Source: JBHIYN01 sp041984235
GTDB lineage: Bacteria; Pseudomonadota; Gammaproteobacteria; Ga0077536
DNA: 64,000 nucleotides
Reading direction: 5' to 3'
Assembly (NCBI GenBank): GCA_041984235.1
Contig: JBHIYN010000007.1
Coordinates: 124,001 to 188,000, forward strand
Shown here: positions 41,390-48,350 of the stretch, piece by piece
Numbering within the stretch: the stretch's first letter is position 1
How the letters are laid out: every line of letters starts with the position of its first letter
Program-made: the position numbers and the translations under genes
Notes under the pieces: model-generated
The model's input: only the letters and a program-made list of their open reading frames with translations
The model's database searches: none
Told to the model about the DNA's origin: nothing

Positions 41390-42711
41390 GACGGGGTCTC
41401 CGATGCAGGGTCGGCGTGGCGGCGCAGCAGCGCCGGGAAGTAGGCGTACAGTGTCGCCGCTCGCGCCACGTAGTGTACGCTGAGCGCGGCCCACAGGCCG
41501 TGGTTGCCGAACGGCCGCAGCAGCCACCAGGCAGCGATGAAGATGGCCAGCGAGGCGAGCATGGCGCGGCGCATCTCGGCGGTGTGGGTGGCGCCGATGA
41601 AGATCCCGTCGAGCTGGAAGGCCGCCACGCCGAGCAGCGGCGCCGCTGCTGCCCACGGCAGGTACTGCGCCGCGCTCAGGCGGGTCTCCGCGTCGACCGT
41701 CATCCAGGCGATGAAGGTCTCGCCGCCGAGCGCGAGCACGACCCCGACCAGCGCCGCGCAGGCCGCCGCCCAGCCGCTGGTGATGCGCACCGCCTCGCGC
41801 AGGCCGCGGTGCTCGCGCGCCCCGACCGCGCGCCCGACCAGGGCCTCCGCGGCGTGCGCCAGGCCGTCGAGAAAATACGCACCCGCGGAGACGAAATGCA
41901 TGAGGATGGCATTGGCCGCCAGGATCACCGCCCCGGCTCGCGCACCTTCGGCCATGAACCAGGCAAAGACCAGGATCAGGGCCAGCGAGCGCACCATGAT
42001 GTCGCGATTGACCGCGAGCGTGCGGCGGATGCGAGCGGCGTCGAAGATGCGCGCCCGTGCCGGCCGTGCCCCGCGCCTGAGCAGCAGGCGGACGGCGAGG
42101 ACGATGCCGGTCACGGCGGCAAGATACTCGGCCAGCAGGGTGCCGCCCGCCACCCCGCGCACCCCCCATTCGAAGACCAGCACGAACACGGCATCGAAGG
42201 CGATGTTCGATCCGTTCAGCAGCAGCTGCAGGGCGAGCGCGGTGGTCGCACGACCGAGGCCGACGAACCAGCCGAGCAGCGCATAGTTGGCGAGCGCGGC
42301 CGGCGCCGCCCAGATGCGCAGGTCGAAATAGCCCTGCGCGAGGTGCTCGACCCGGGCCGGCGCTTCGAGCAGCGAGAAGGCCAGCGTCCGCAGGGGCCAC
42401 TGCGCTGCAATCAGCAGCACGCCGATGGCCGCCGCCAGCATCACGGCGCGCGCCAGGTCGGCGGCGATGCCGTCGTCGTCAGCCGCGCCCAGCGCCTGCG
42501 CGGTCAGTCCGGTGGTGCCCATGCGCAGGAAACCGAAGGCCCAGAACAGGAAAGTGAAGATCAGTGCACCGAGGGCGATCGCCCCGATGTAAGCGGGATC
42601 GGGCAGGCGGCCGATGACAGCGGTGTCGACGATCCCGATCAGCGGTGTGGAGAGGTTGGCCAGCATCACCGGCACGGCGAGTGCGAGCGTGCGGCGGTGA
42701 GTCACCGACAT
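41386..42711 (-). CDS. MATE family efflux transporter (DinF-like)
   Basis: A 441-residue inner-membrane protein with about 12 helices. It begins HRRTLALAVPVMLANLSTPLIGIVDTAVIG, a typical MATE first helix, followed by FLFWAFGFLRMGTTGLTAQALGA, and carries the symmetric second half from LAVNRDIMVRSLALILVFAWF. DinF-type relatives export drugs or organic cations in exchange for Na+ or H+. The start at 42711 has AGGA upstream. It is divergent from the selenoprotein-like peroxiredoxin. Confidence 0.9.
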   Translation of the reverse strand: MSVTHRRTLALAVPVMLANLSTPLIGIVDTAVIGRLPDPAYIGAIALGALIFTFLFWAFGFLRMGTTGLTAQALGAADDDGIAADLARAVMLAAAIGVLLIAAQWPLRTLAFSLLEAPARVEHLAQGYFDLRIWAAPAALANYALLGWFVGLGRATTALALQLLLNGSNIAFDAVFVLVFEWGVRGVAGGTLLAEYLAAVTGIVLAVRLLLRRGARPARARIFDAARIRRTLAVNRDIMVRSLALILVFAWFMAEGARAGAVILAANAILMHFVSAGAYFLDGLAHAAEALVGRAVGAREHRGLREAVRITSGWAAACAALVGVVLALGGETFIAWMTVDAETRLSAAQYLPWAAAAPLLGVAAFQLDGIFIGATHTAEMRRAMLASLAIFIAAWWLLRPFGNHGLWAALSVHYVARAATLYAYFPALLRRHADPASETPS

Positions 42712-42725
42712 GGTGGTCCTGCACG

Positions 42726-42752
42726 GTGGACGAAGCGGGTGCTTGCTATAGT
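42726..42752 (+). promoter_or_regulatory. Weak sigma-70-like promoter before the peroxiredoxin gene
   Basis: TATAGT (42747-42752) is a good -10 sequence; GTGGAC (42726-42731) is a poor -35 at a short 15-base spacing. It would give a leader of about 65 bases. Confidence 0.3.
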
Positions 42753-42821
42753 AGGCGAGGCGCGGAACGGCACCTACCATGCCGCCCGCGGCAACACCGA
42801 CAACACCAGGAGGCTCGCATC

Positions 42822-43277
42822 ATGTCACTGCCCGCTACCGGCAGCCCCGCCCCCGGATTCAGCCTGCCCAACCACGACGGTGCGACCGTGTCGCTCGACG
42901 ACTTCGCCGGCCGCTACGTCCTGCTGTGGTGGTATCCCAAGGCCGACACCCCGGGCTGAACCATCGAAGGCAAAGGGTTCCGTGATCGAATCCAGGATTT
43001 CTCAGGCAAGAACGTGACGGTGCTCGGTGTCAGCGCCGATCCGGCCGCGGCCAACAAGGCCTTTCGCGACAAGTTCGACTTCCCCTACGACCTGCTGAGC
43101 GACACCGACCTGACGATGTCGGTCGCCTACGGCGCGGCGACGCCCGGCGGCAAGACGCCCTCGCGGGTTTCGGTGCTGATCGGCCCGGACGGGCGGGTGG
43201 CGGCGACCTACGCCAGGGTCAGCCCGGCCGAGCATCCGGCCGAGGTGCTTGCCGAAATCGCGCGCCTCGGTGCGTGA
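42822..43277 (+). CDS. Selenocysteine-containing peroxiredoxin (Bcp/PrxQ type), Sec46 encoded by TGA
   Basis: A 151-residue thioredoxin-fold peroxidase read through an in-frame TGA at 42957-42959. Before it: MSLPATGSPAPGFSLPNHDG, VSLDDFAGRYVLLWWYPKADTPG; after it: TIEGKGFRDRI, NVTVLGVSADPAAANKAFRDKFDFPYDLLSDTD, ending VLAEIARLGA. In this family the residue in that place (DTPGCT) is the peroxidatic Cys, so TGA replaces exactly the catalytic residue. No other Cys is present. AGGAGG is 8 bases before the ATG. Codons just after the TGA are unusual for this genome and can fold into a hairpin. It would reduce peroxides via a selenol. The alternative is a nonsense mutation. Confidence 0.85.
42974..43002 (+). 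promoter_or_regulatory. Putative bacterial SECIS element
   Basis: Downstream of the in-frame TGA the RNA can pair A42974-U43002, G42975-C43001, G42976.U43000, G42977.U42999, skip a U-U pair, then U42979-A42997, C42980-G42996 and C42981-G42995, leaving a 13-base apical loop that starts with G. The loop begins 22 bases after the TGA. Position, loop size and leading G fit the general rules for bacterial SECIS. A competing small hairpin (42988-43000) exists, so folding needs to be tested. Confidence 0.55.
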
Positions 43278-43314
43278 CGCCGGGTGCGCCCCGCGTGAGG
43301 CGAGCACCTGCCGT

Positions 43315-43320
43315 TATAAT
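43315..43320 (+). promoter_or_regulatory. Consensus -10 box
   Basis: TATAAT stands 75 bases before the small anchored protein gene in otherwise GC-rich DNA. No clear -35 is seen at the right distance. Confidence 0.3.
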
Positions 43321-43394
43321 CGGAAGGCCGCGCGGCGCCGCTGCCGACGGCGCCCCGGCCCCGCGCCCCAACCCCGAAACGAGTGGACCTGCCG

Positions 43395-43694
43395 ATGAGC
43401 GATGACGAAGACGACATGGAGAAGACCCAGATCTTCCTGCCCGGCGCCCAGAAGAAGGCCGCCGAGCAGGCTGCCGCGAAGGACAAGGAAGACGACACCG
43501 GGGTTCATCTGCGCCCGCAGAAGGTCGGCGCGGATGCCACCACGCGCACGCAGACCGACACCACCACGCCGCGTCCCGCCGCACGTCCTGCCGCGGCCGC
43601 CGGCGCCGCGACCGGATCGTCGTCCGGCAGCACCATGATGGTGGTGGTCGTACTCGCGGTGATCGCGGCGCTGGGCTTCTTCCTGCTGCGCTGA
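43395..43694 (+). CDS. Small C-terminally anchored hypothetical protein
   Basis: A 99-residue protein. The acidic N-terminus (MSDDEDDMEKTQIFLPGAQKK) and Ala/Thr/Pro-rich middle are soluble; the last 22 residues form one membrane helix (MMVVVVLAVIAALGFFLLR) with only an Arg after it. This tail-anchor layout places the bulk in the cytoplasm. I do not recognise a family. It follows the peroxiredoxin gene by 118 bases. The stop is part of a palindrome shared with the convergent hydrolase. Confidence 0.6.
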   Translation: MSDDEDDMEKTQIFLPGAQKKAAEQAAAKDKEDDTGVHLRPQKVGADATTRTQTDTTTPRPAARPAAAAGAATGSSSGSTMMVVVVLAVIAALGFFLLR

Positions 43695-43705
43695 GCGCGC
43701 TCAGC
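43690..43705. terminator. 16-bp palindrome joining two convergent stops
   Basis: GCTGAGCGCGCTCAGC contains TGA for the upstream gene and TGA on the other strand for the hydrolase. It has the same TGAGCGCGCTCA core as the site at 18131. No T-run. Confidence 0.35.
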
Positions 43706-44477
43706 CGAGGCCGTCGAGAAACGCGCCGACCTCGGCGTCGAAGACCTCGGGCCGCTCGAAGAACGGCCAGTGGCCACAGTCGTCGAGGATCGACAGGCTG
43801 CAGCGCGGCAGGTGCTCACGCAGGTAGAGGTGGTACTTGAGCGGCGTCAGCACGTCCTCGCGGCCGCACAGCGCCAGCGCCGGCCGGTCGATGTCCTTCA
43901 GCCGGTGCATGAAATCGCAGGTGTCATCGGCAATCCAGTCACGCATCACGACGTCCGGGTCGCAGTCGGCAGTCAGCTCGCGCACCGCTTCGACCACGCT
44001 GTCCGGTGTGCTGTCGGCAAAGCCCAGCCGCGGGTTGCCGGTGGCGCGTCGCCCGGCCGCCGCGGCGGCGCGCGCGGCGCGGATGATCTGCGGCGCGACA
44101 CGCAGCCTTGCACCGGTGTCGACCAGCAGCAGCGCGCGGACCAGCGCCGCGTCGTAGAGCGCGACGGCAAGCGCGACGCCACCGCCCAGCGAGTGGCCCG
44201 CGACGACGCAGTCGGACCAGCCCAGCGCCTCGATCAACCCCGCGCAGAAGGCGCCGTAATCGGCCACCCCGCGGAATCCCCGCCCGCCCGAGCGGCCGTG
44301 CCCGGGCAGGTCGATGGCGGCGACCTCGTGGCGCGCGCCGATCACCGCGAGGTGGCGCTCGAACACGCGCGCGTCGCAGCCGGTGCCGTGCACGTACAGG
44401 ACGCGCTGGCCGCCCGGCGTGGACGGCTGCCGGTGCAGGTAGTGAATCTCGACGTCGTCGATGGTCGTCAGCGGCAT
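43701..44477 (-). CDS. Alpha/beta-hydrolase
   Basis: A 258-residue hydrolase: VLYVHGTGCDARVF (oxyanion region), the nucleophile elbow in VVAGHSLGGGVAL (Ser), a late Asp in LCGREDVLTPL and the His in DDCGHWPFFERPEVF complete the triad. The start at 44477 has AGGAGG upstream; a longer frame exists but lacks support. It could be an esterase or a C-C bond hydrolase of a ring-cleavage pathway. It is divergent from an alcohol dehydrogenase with about 70 bases between them. Confidence 0.9.
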   Translation of the reverse strand: MPLTTIDDVEIHYLHRQPSTPGGQRVLYVHGTGCDARVFERHLAVIGARHEVAAIDLPGHGRSGGRGFRGVADYGAFCAGLIEALGWSDCVVAGHSLGGGVALAVALYDAALVRALLLVDTGARLRVAPQIIRAARAAAAAGRRATGNPRLGFADSTPDSVVEAVRELTADCDPDVVMRDWIADDTCDFMHRLKDIDRPALALCGREDVLTPLKYHLYLREHLPRCSLSILDDCGHWPFFERPEVFDAEVGAFLDGLG

Positions 44478-44548
44478 GTACTCCTCCTGCGCGCCCGGGC
44501 GGCTTAGAATACCCGGCCGCCAACCCGACCCACCCACGGAGATCCCGC

Positions 44549-45676
44549 ATGAAGTGCCGCGCGGCCGTCCTGCACGAAATGGGCGCATCCCAACCCTACG
44601 CCAAATCACGCCCTATCCGCATCGAGGAGATCGAGCTCGACGACCCCGGTCCCGGCGAGGTGCGCGTACGCATCGCCGCCGCGGGCCTGTGCCACTCCGA
44701 CCTCTCGGTGGTCAACGGCTCGCGACCGCGACCACTGCCGATGGTCATCGGGCACGAGGCCGCCGGCGTGGTCGATGCGGTCGGCGCCGGCGTGACCGGT
44801 CTCGAGGCCGGCGACCACGTGGTATTCGTGTTCGTGCCGAGCTGCGGCACCTGCCTGCCGTGCAGCGAGGGCCGCCCGGCCCTGTGCGAGCCGGGCGCGG
44901 CGGCCAACGTCGCCGGCACCCTGCTCGGCGGCGCGCGCCGCATCCGCCTCAACGGCGAGTACGTGACCCATCACGTTGGCGTGTCCTGCTTCGCCGAGTA
45001 CGCGGTGGTCTCGCAGTGCTCACTGGTCAAAATCCATCGCCAGCTGCCGCTCGACCAGGCCGCCTTGTTCGGCTGTGCGGTCATCACCGGGGTCGGTGCA
45101 GTGGTCAACACCGCACGCATGCCGATGGGCGCGACCGCCGCCGTCGTCGGCCTCGGCGGCACCGGCCTCGCCGCACTGCTCGGCGCGGTCGCCGCGGGGG
45201 CGCGCAAGACCGTCGGCATCGACCTGCTCGAGAGCAAGCTCGAGCTCGCCAGCGCGCTCGGCTGCGACGCGGTGTTCCGCGCCGACGACCCGGAGGTGGT
45301 GGACAAGGTCAAGGCCGCCACCGGTGGCGGCGCCGAGTTCGCCTTCGAGTGCGTCGGTTCGGAGAAGGCCATGGAGCTGGCCTACCTGGTGACGAAGCGC
45401 GGCGGGACCACGGTGTCCAGCGGCCTCTCCCACCCCGAGCGGCGTTTCTCCATCCAGCACGTCAACCTGGTCGCCGAAGAGCGCACCATCAAGGGCAGCT
45501 ACCTCGGCAGCTGCGTGCCCCGGCGCGACATTCCCGAGTACATCGATCTGTTCGAGGCCGGCACGCTGCCGGTCGACAAGCTGATGAGCGAGAAGATCAC
45601 GCTGGACCAGGTCAACGAGGGCTTCGACCGCCTCAGCGAGGGCGAAACCGTACGTCAGCTGATCGTCTTCGATTGA
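44549..45676 (+). CDS. Zinc-dependent alcohol dehydrogenase (MDR family)
   Basis: A 375-residue medium-chain dehydrogenase. Catalytic zinc region: AAGLCHSDLSV and GHEAAGVV; structural zinc lobe CGTCLPCSEGRPALC; NAD fold GLGGTGLAALLGAVAAGA followed by the acidic residue in GIDLLESK. The lobe has the four Cys pattern. It resembles class III/aryl alcohol dehydrogenases. ACGGAGA precedes the ATG. It would oxidise an alcohol, possibly acting with the neighbouring hydrolase. Confidence 0.92.
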   Translation: MKCRAAVLHEMGASQPYAKSRPIRIEEIELDDPGPGEVRVRIAAAGLCHSDLSVVNGSRPRPLPMVIGHEAAGVVDAVGAGVTGLEAGDHVVFVFVPSCGTCLPCSEGRPALCEPGAAANVAGTLLGGARRIRLNGEYVTHHVGVSCFAEYAVVSQCSLVKIHRQLPLDQAALFGCAVITGVGAVVNTARMPMGATAAVVGLGGTGLAALLGAVAAGARKTVGIDLLESKLELASALGCDAVFRADDPEVVDKVKAATGGGAEFAFECVGSEKAMELAYLVTKRGGTTVSSGLSHPERRFSIQHVNLVAEERTIKGSYLGSCVPRRDIPEYIDLFEAGTLPVDKLMSEKITLDQVNEGFDRLSEGETVRQLIVFD

Positions 45677-45724
45677 GGCCGGCGCCGCGGCGATCCCGTT
45701 GCCGGGGCGGCACGTAACAGCACC

Positions 45725-46027
45725 ATGACCCGGTTACGTCACGTCCTGTGCTGCGCGCTGCTGGCGATCGCGGGCGTCCTGCCGGTCGCCGCCGCCGAGC
45801 CGCAGGACGAGACCGAGCGCTGCCTCGAGCTGGCCGGACTGGTCGCCGAGTACTGCCCCGGCAGCTGCATGCGCAACCACTGCTCGCAGCGCTGCGTGCC
45901 GCCGTTCACGGAGGACGGGCGCTGCCTGCACTGCTCGGAGAACTGCACGCGCATCTGCGAGTCGCAGGCCGCCCTGCGCGCCGCGCGCTGTTCGCCCGGC
46001 GCGGCCGACGGCGCCGCTCAGCGCTGA
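45725..46027 (+). CDS. Secreted cysteine-rich small protein
   Basis: A 100-residue protein with a signal peptide (ending VAAAE) and ten cysteines in the 76 mature residues, spaced as in YCPGSCMRNHCSQRC and CLHCSENCTRICES. These would form disulfides in the periplasm or outside. I do not recognise the family. Its last 10 bases overlap the end of the convergent Rap1a/Tai-like gene. Confidence 0.65.
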   Translation: MTRLRHVLCCALLAIAGVLPVAAAEPQDETERCLELAGLVAEYCPGSCMRNHCSQRCVPPFTEDGRCLHCSENCTRICESQAALRAARCSPGAADGAAQR

Positions 46028-46338
46028 GCCGGGCACGGCCAGGTATCGAACAACGCGTTCTGCACCAGCGCCCCGCCCGGCATGTGCAGCTTGCCGGGGT
46101 GCGCGCCCAGCCACTCGACCAGCACGCGGCGCACCGCGCCGTCGTCCGCAGCGTCCGGCAGGCAGAAGTGCGGACTGCTGAAGCCCCAGTCGATCCAGCC
46201 CTGGCAGGCGAATCGATCGGCATCGCCGCGCGGCGCACTGCACGCGCGCAGCAGGTCGCGGCCGGTGTAGACCTCGGCGGCGGCGGGCTGGGCCGCCGCG
46301 GCGCAGAGCACGACAAGGACAGTAAGGGCGGGGTGCAT
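46018..46338 (-). CDS. Rap1a/Tai-like secreted protein
   Basis: A 106-residue protein with a signal peptide (ending AAA-EV) and the pattern YTGRDLLRACSAP-ADRFACQGWIDWGFS, with HFCLPD and TWPCPAQ later. This matches the Rap1a/Tai immunity fold, where Cys pairs and a C--WI-G segment are typical. Many such proteins are not near effectors; here no type VI effector is next to it, only the Cys-rich protein it overlaps tail to tail. Real role uncertain. Confidence 0.7.
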   Translation of the reverse strand: MHPALTVLVVLCAAAAQPAAAEVYTGRDLLRACSAPRGDADRFACQGWIDWGFSSPHFCLPDAADDGAVRRVLVEWLGAHPGKLHMPGGALVQNALFDTWPCPAQR

Positions 46339-46516
46339 GGGCGAATCCGGCGGGCACGTCGACGTCCCAGCCTAGCCGAAGCCGGCGGCGCGCGGCGAGT
46401 GCCGCGTCACGCGGCGACGACGATGCACGCGCCGCGCCTGACCCCGGTCATGCCGGGCCGCGGCGGCGCGCGCCATCATGCAGGCCAGGCGCGCGCCTGC
46501 GCGCTACCCTGATCCC

Positions 46517-46990
46517 ATGCTCGACCTGCTATTGCTCGTCATCGCTGCCAACAGCGCGCCGGTGCTCGCACGCCACCTGCTCGGCGTGCGTGCTGCGCAG
46601 CCGATCGACGGCGGCCTCGTGCTGCGCGACGGCCACGCGCTGTTCGGCAGCTCCAAGACCTGGCGCGGGCTGGCAGCCGCCTGTCTCGCCTGCGCCGCAC
46701 TGGCGGTGGTGCTCGGGCGTGACTGGACGCTGGGCGCAGCCGCCGGCGCGCTCGCCATGGCCGGCGACCTGCTCGCCAGCTTCCTCAAGCGGCGTCGCGG
46801 CATCCGGCCCAGCGGCCGCGCGCCGTTGCTCGACAGCGTACCCGAGGCGCTGCTGCCCGCGCTGGTGCTGCGCGGCCCGCTGCAGCTCCAGTGGCTGGAG
46901 ATCGCCGCCCTGGTCGTGCTCTTCGCGCTCATCGTGCGCGTCAGCTCGCCACTGCTCTACCGCCTGCACATCCGCCGCCATCCCTGGTGA
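46517..46990 (+). CDS. CDP-archaeol synthase-like (CarS/CDP-DAG synthase fold) membrane protein
   Basis: A 157-residue protein with about five hydrophobic helices and the conserved block DGHALFGSSKTWRGLAAA followed by AGDLLASFLKRRRGIRPSGRAPLLDSVPEALLP, the signature of CDP-archaeol synthase family proteins in bacteria. It would make a CDP-activated lipid alcohol from CTP. The start at 46517 opens directly on the first helix. It is followed by an EEP hydrolase and a CDP-alcohol phosphatidyltransferase, which fits a small lipid pathway. Confidence 0.82.
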   Translation: MLDLLLLVIAANSAPVLARHLLGVRAAQPIDGGLVLRDGHALFGSSKTWRGLAAACLACAALAVVLGRDWTLGAAAGALAMAGDLLASFLKRRRGIRPSGRAPLLDSVPEALLPALVLRGPLQLQWLEIAALVVLFALIVRVSSPLLYRLHIRRHPW

Positions 46991-47000
46991 ATCACCTCCC

Positions 47001-47759
47001 ATGTCCGACCACGAACTGAGCATTCTCACCTACAACATGCACAAGGGCTTCAGCGGCGACGGCCGCCGCCTGTTCGTGCTCGAGCGCATGCGCGAAGCGA
47101 TCGCGCAGACCGGCGTCGACATCGTCTTCCTGCAGGAGGCGCAGGGCGAGCACCGCCTGCGCGCGCGCCAGATCGCGAGCTGGCCCGAGGCCGCGCAGTT
47201 CGAGGTCATCGCCGATACCCTGTGGCCGCATTACGCCTACGGCAAGAACGCGATCCACGACCACGGCCATCACGGTAACGCCATCCTCAGCCGTTACCCG
47301 CTGGACGCGTGGGAGAACATCGACGTCTCGCCGTACCCGTTCGCCGCCAGCCGCAGCCTGCTGCACGGGCGCATCCGGCTGTCACCCGGCAACGCGATCG
47401 TGCACCTGGTGTGCATCCACTTCGGCTTTCTCGGCATCGAGCGGCGCAGCCAGATCCGGCGCCTGGGCGAACACATCGAGGCGCACGTGCCACACGGCGA
47501 GCCGCTGGTGGTGGCGGGCGACTTCAACGACTGGTCCGGCCGTGCCGAGCGCGAGTTCAACGCGACGCTCGGCCTGACCGAAGTCTTCCGCGCCCTGCAC
47601 GGGCGCCGCGCGCTGACCTGGCCGGCGTGGGCGCCGGTGCTGCCCATGGACCGCGTCTACTGCCGCGGCATGACCCCGCTCGCCGCCAGCCGCCTCGGCC
47701 ACGCACCGTGGCCGGTCCTGTCCGACCACACGCCGATCCAGGTCAGCTTCCGGCTGTGA
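47001..47759 (+). CDS. Endonuclease/exonuclease/phosphatase (EEP) family hydrolase
   Basis: A 252-residue EEP-fold protein: SILTYNMHKGFSGDGRR, the metal Glu in IVFLQEAQGEH, HHGNAILSRYPL, VCIHFGFLG, the DFNDWSG metal site and the catalytic SDHTPI at the end. Relatives cleave phosphodiesters, including phospholipid head groups. It lies between two lipid-synthesis genes and overlaps the next by the GTGA junction, so a lipid substrate is more likely than DNA. Confidence 0.88.
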   Translation: MSDHELSILTYNMHKGFSGDGRRLFVLERMREAIAQTGVDIVFLQEAQGEHRLRARQIASWPEAAQFEVIADTLWPHYAYGKNAIHDHGHHGNAILSRYPLDAWENIDVSPYPFAASRSLLHGRIRLSPGNAIVHLVCIHFGFLGIERRSQIRRLGEHIEAHVPHGEPLVVAGDFNDWSGRAEREFNATLGLTEVFRALHGRRALTWPAWAPVLPMDRVYCRGMTPLAASRLGHAPWPVLSDHTPIQVSFRL

Positions 47760-48343
47760 ACGCCAACCACCGCCCCGGGCGCCTGAACGCGGCCAACCTG
47801 CTCAGCGGCTTCCGCCTGGTGGTTGCCGCCCCGCTGATGCTGCTGTGCGCCGCGCTGGGCGCGCGCGAGCCTTTCGTATGGATCCTCAGCGCCGCGTTCC
47901 TGAGCGACGCCATCGACGGCACGGTGGCCCGCCTCACCGGAAACCTGACGCGCTTCGGCGCGTTGCTCGATTCGTGGGCCGACTTCGCTGCCTACGTCGC
48001 AATTGCCGTCGGGGTCGGCGTGCTGTGGCCGGACAAGGTGCGCGCGGAGTTGGCGGCCTTCGTCGCCATCGTCACCAGCTTCACCGTGCCGAGCGCACTC
48101 GGTCTGCTCAAGTTCCGGCGCTTTACCAGCTACCACACGCTGCTGGTCAAGCTCGCCGTGGCCGCGACCGCGGCCGGCCTGCTCGCGCTGCTGTGGAACG
48201 GCCCGGCCTGGCCGTTCCGCCTCGCCGCCGTGATCGCGGTCGCTGCCGCGCTGGAGGAGATCGCCATCACCGCGGTGCTCGACGCGCCGCGGGCCAACGT
48301 GAAGGGATTCTTTGCCGTGCTGCGCGCCCGGCGTCATCGTTGA
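47756..48343 (+). CDS. CDP-alcohol phosphatidyltransferase
   Basis: A 195-residue membrane enzyme with the complete family motif: DAIDGTVARLTGNLTRFGAL followed by LDSWAD (D-x2-DG-x2-AR-x8-G-x3-D-x3-D). About six hydrophobic helices follow. It joins a CDP-lipid and an alcohol. The GTG start overlaps the EEP gene stop (GTGA). With the CDP-archaeol synthase-like gene upstream it may make an uncommon phospholipid or modify a standard one. Confidence 0.92.
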   Translation: MNANHRPGRLNAANLLSGFRLVVAAPLMLLCAALGAREPFVWILSAAFLSDAIDGTVARLTGNLTRFGALLDSWADFAAYVAIAVGVGVLWPDKVRAELAAFVAIVTSFTVPSALGLLKFRRFTSYHTLLVKLAVAATAAGLLALLWNGPAWPFRLAAVIAVAAALEEIAITAVLDAPRANVKGFFAVLRARRHR

Positions 48344-48350
48344 GCTCAAC
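48339..48350. terminator. 12-bp palindrome joining two convergent stops
   Basis: GTTGAGCTCAAC holds the TGA of the phosphatidyltransferase and, on the other strand, the TGA of the LLM gene, which are only 2 bases apart. Too short to be confident of termination. Confidence 0.25.

Noticed and set aside
42957..42959. Ordinary stop codon ending a 45-residue protein, followed by a separate GTG-started gene at 43014
   Set aside because: The 45-residue piece stops in the middle of the catalytic loop and the GTG piece lacks its first strands; together in the same phase they form one normal peroxiredoxin.
42960..42984. Alternative SECIS hairpin with GAA/TTC stem and GGCAAAGGG loop directly after the UGA
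   Set aside because: The loop would begin only 9 bases after the UGA, nearer than bacterial SECIS elements usually are, so the 42974-43002 fold is preferred.
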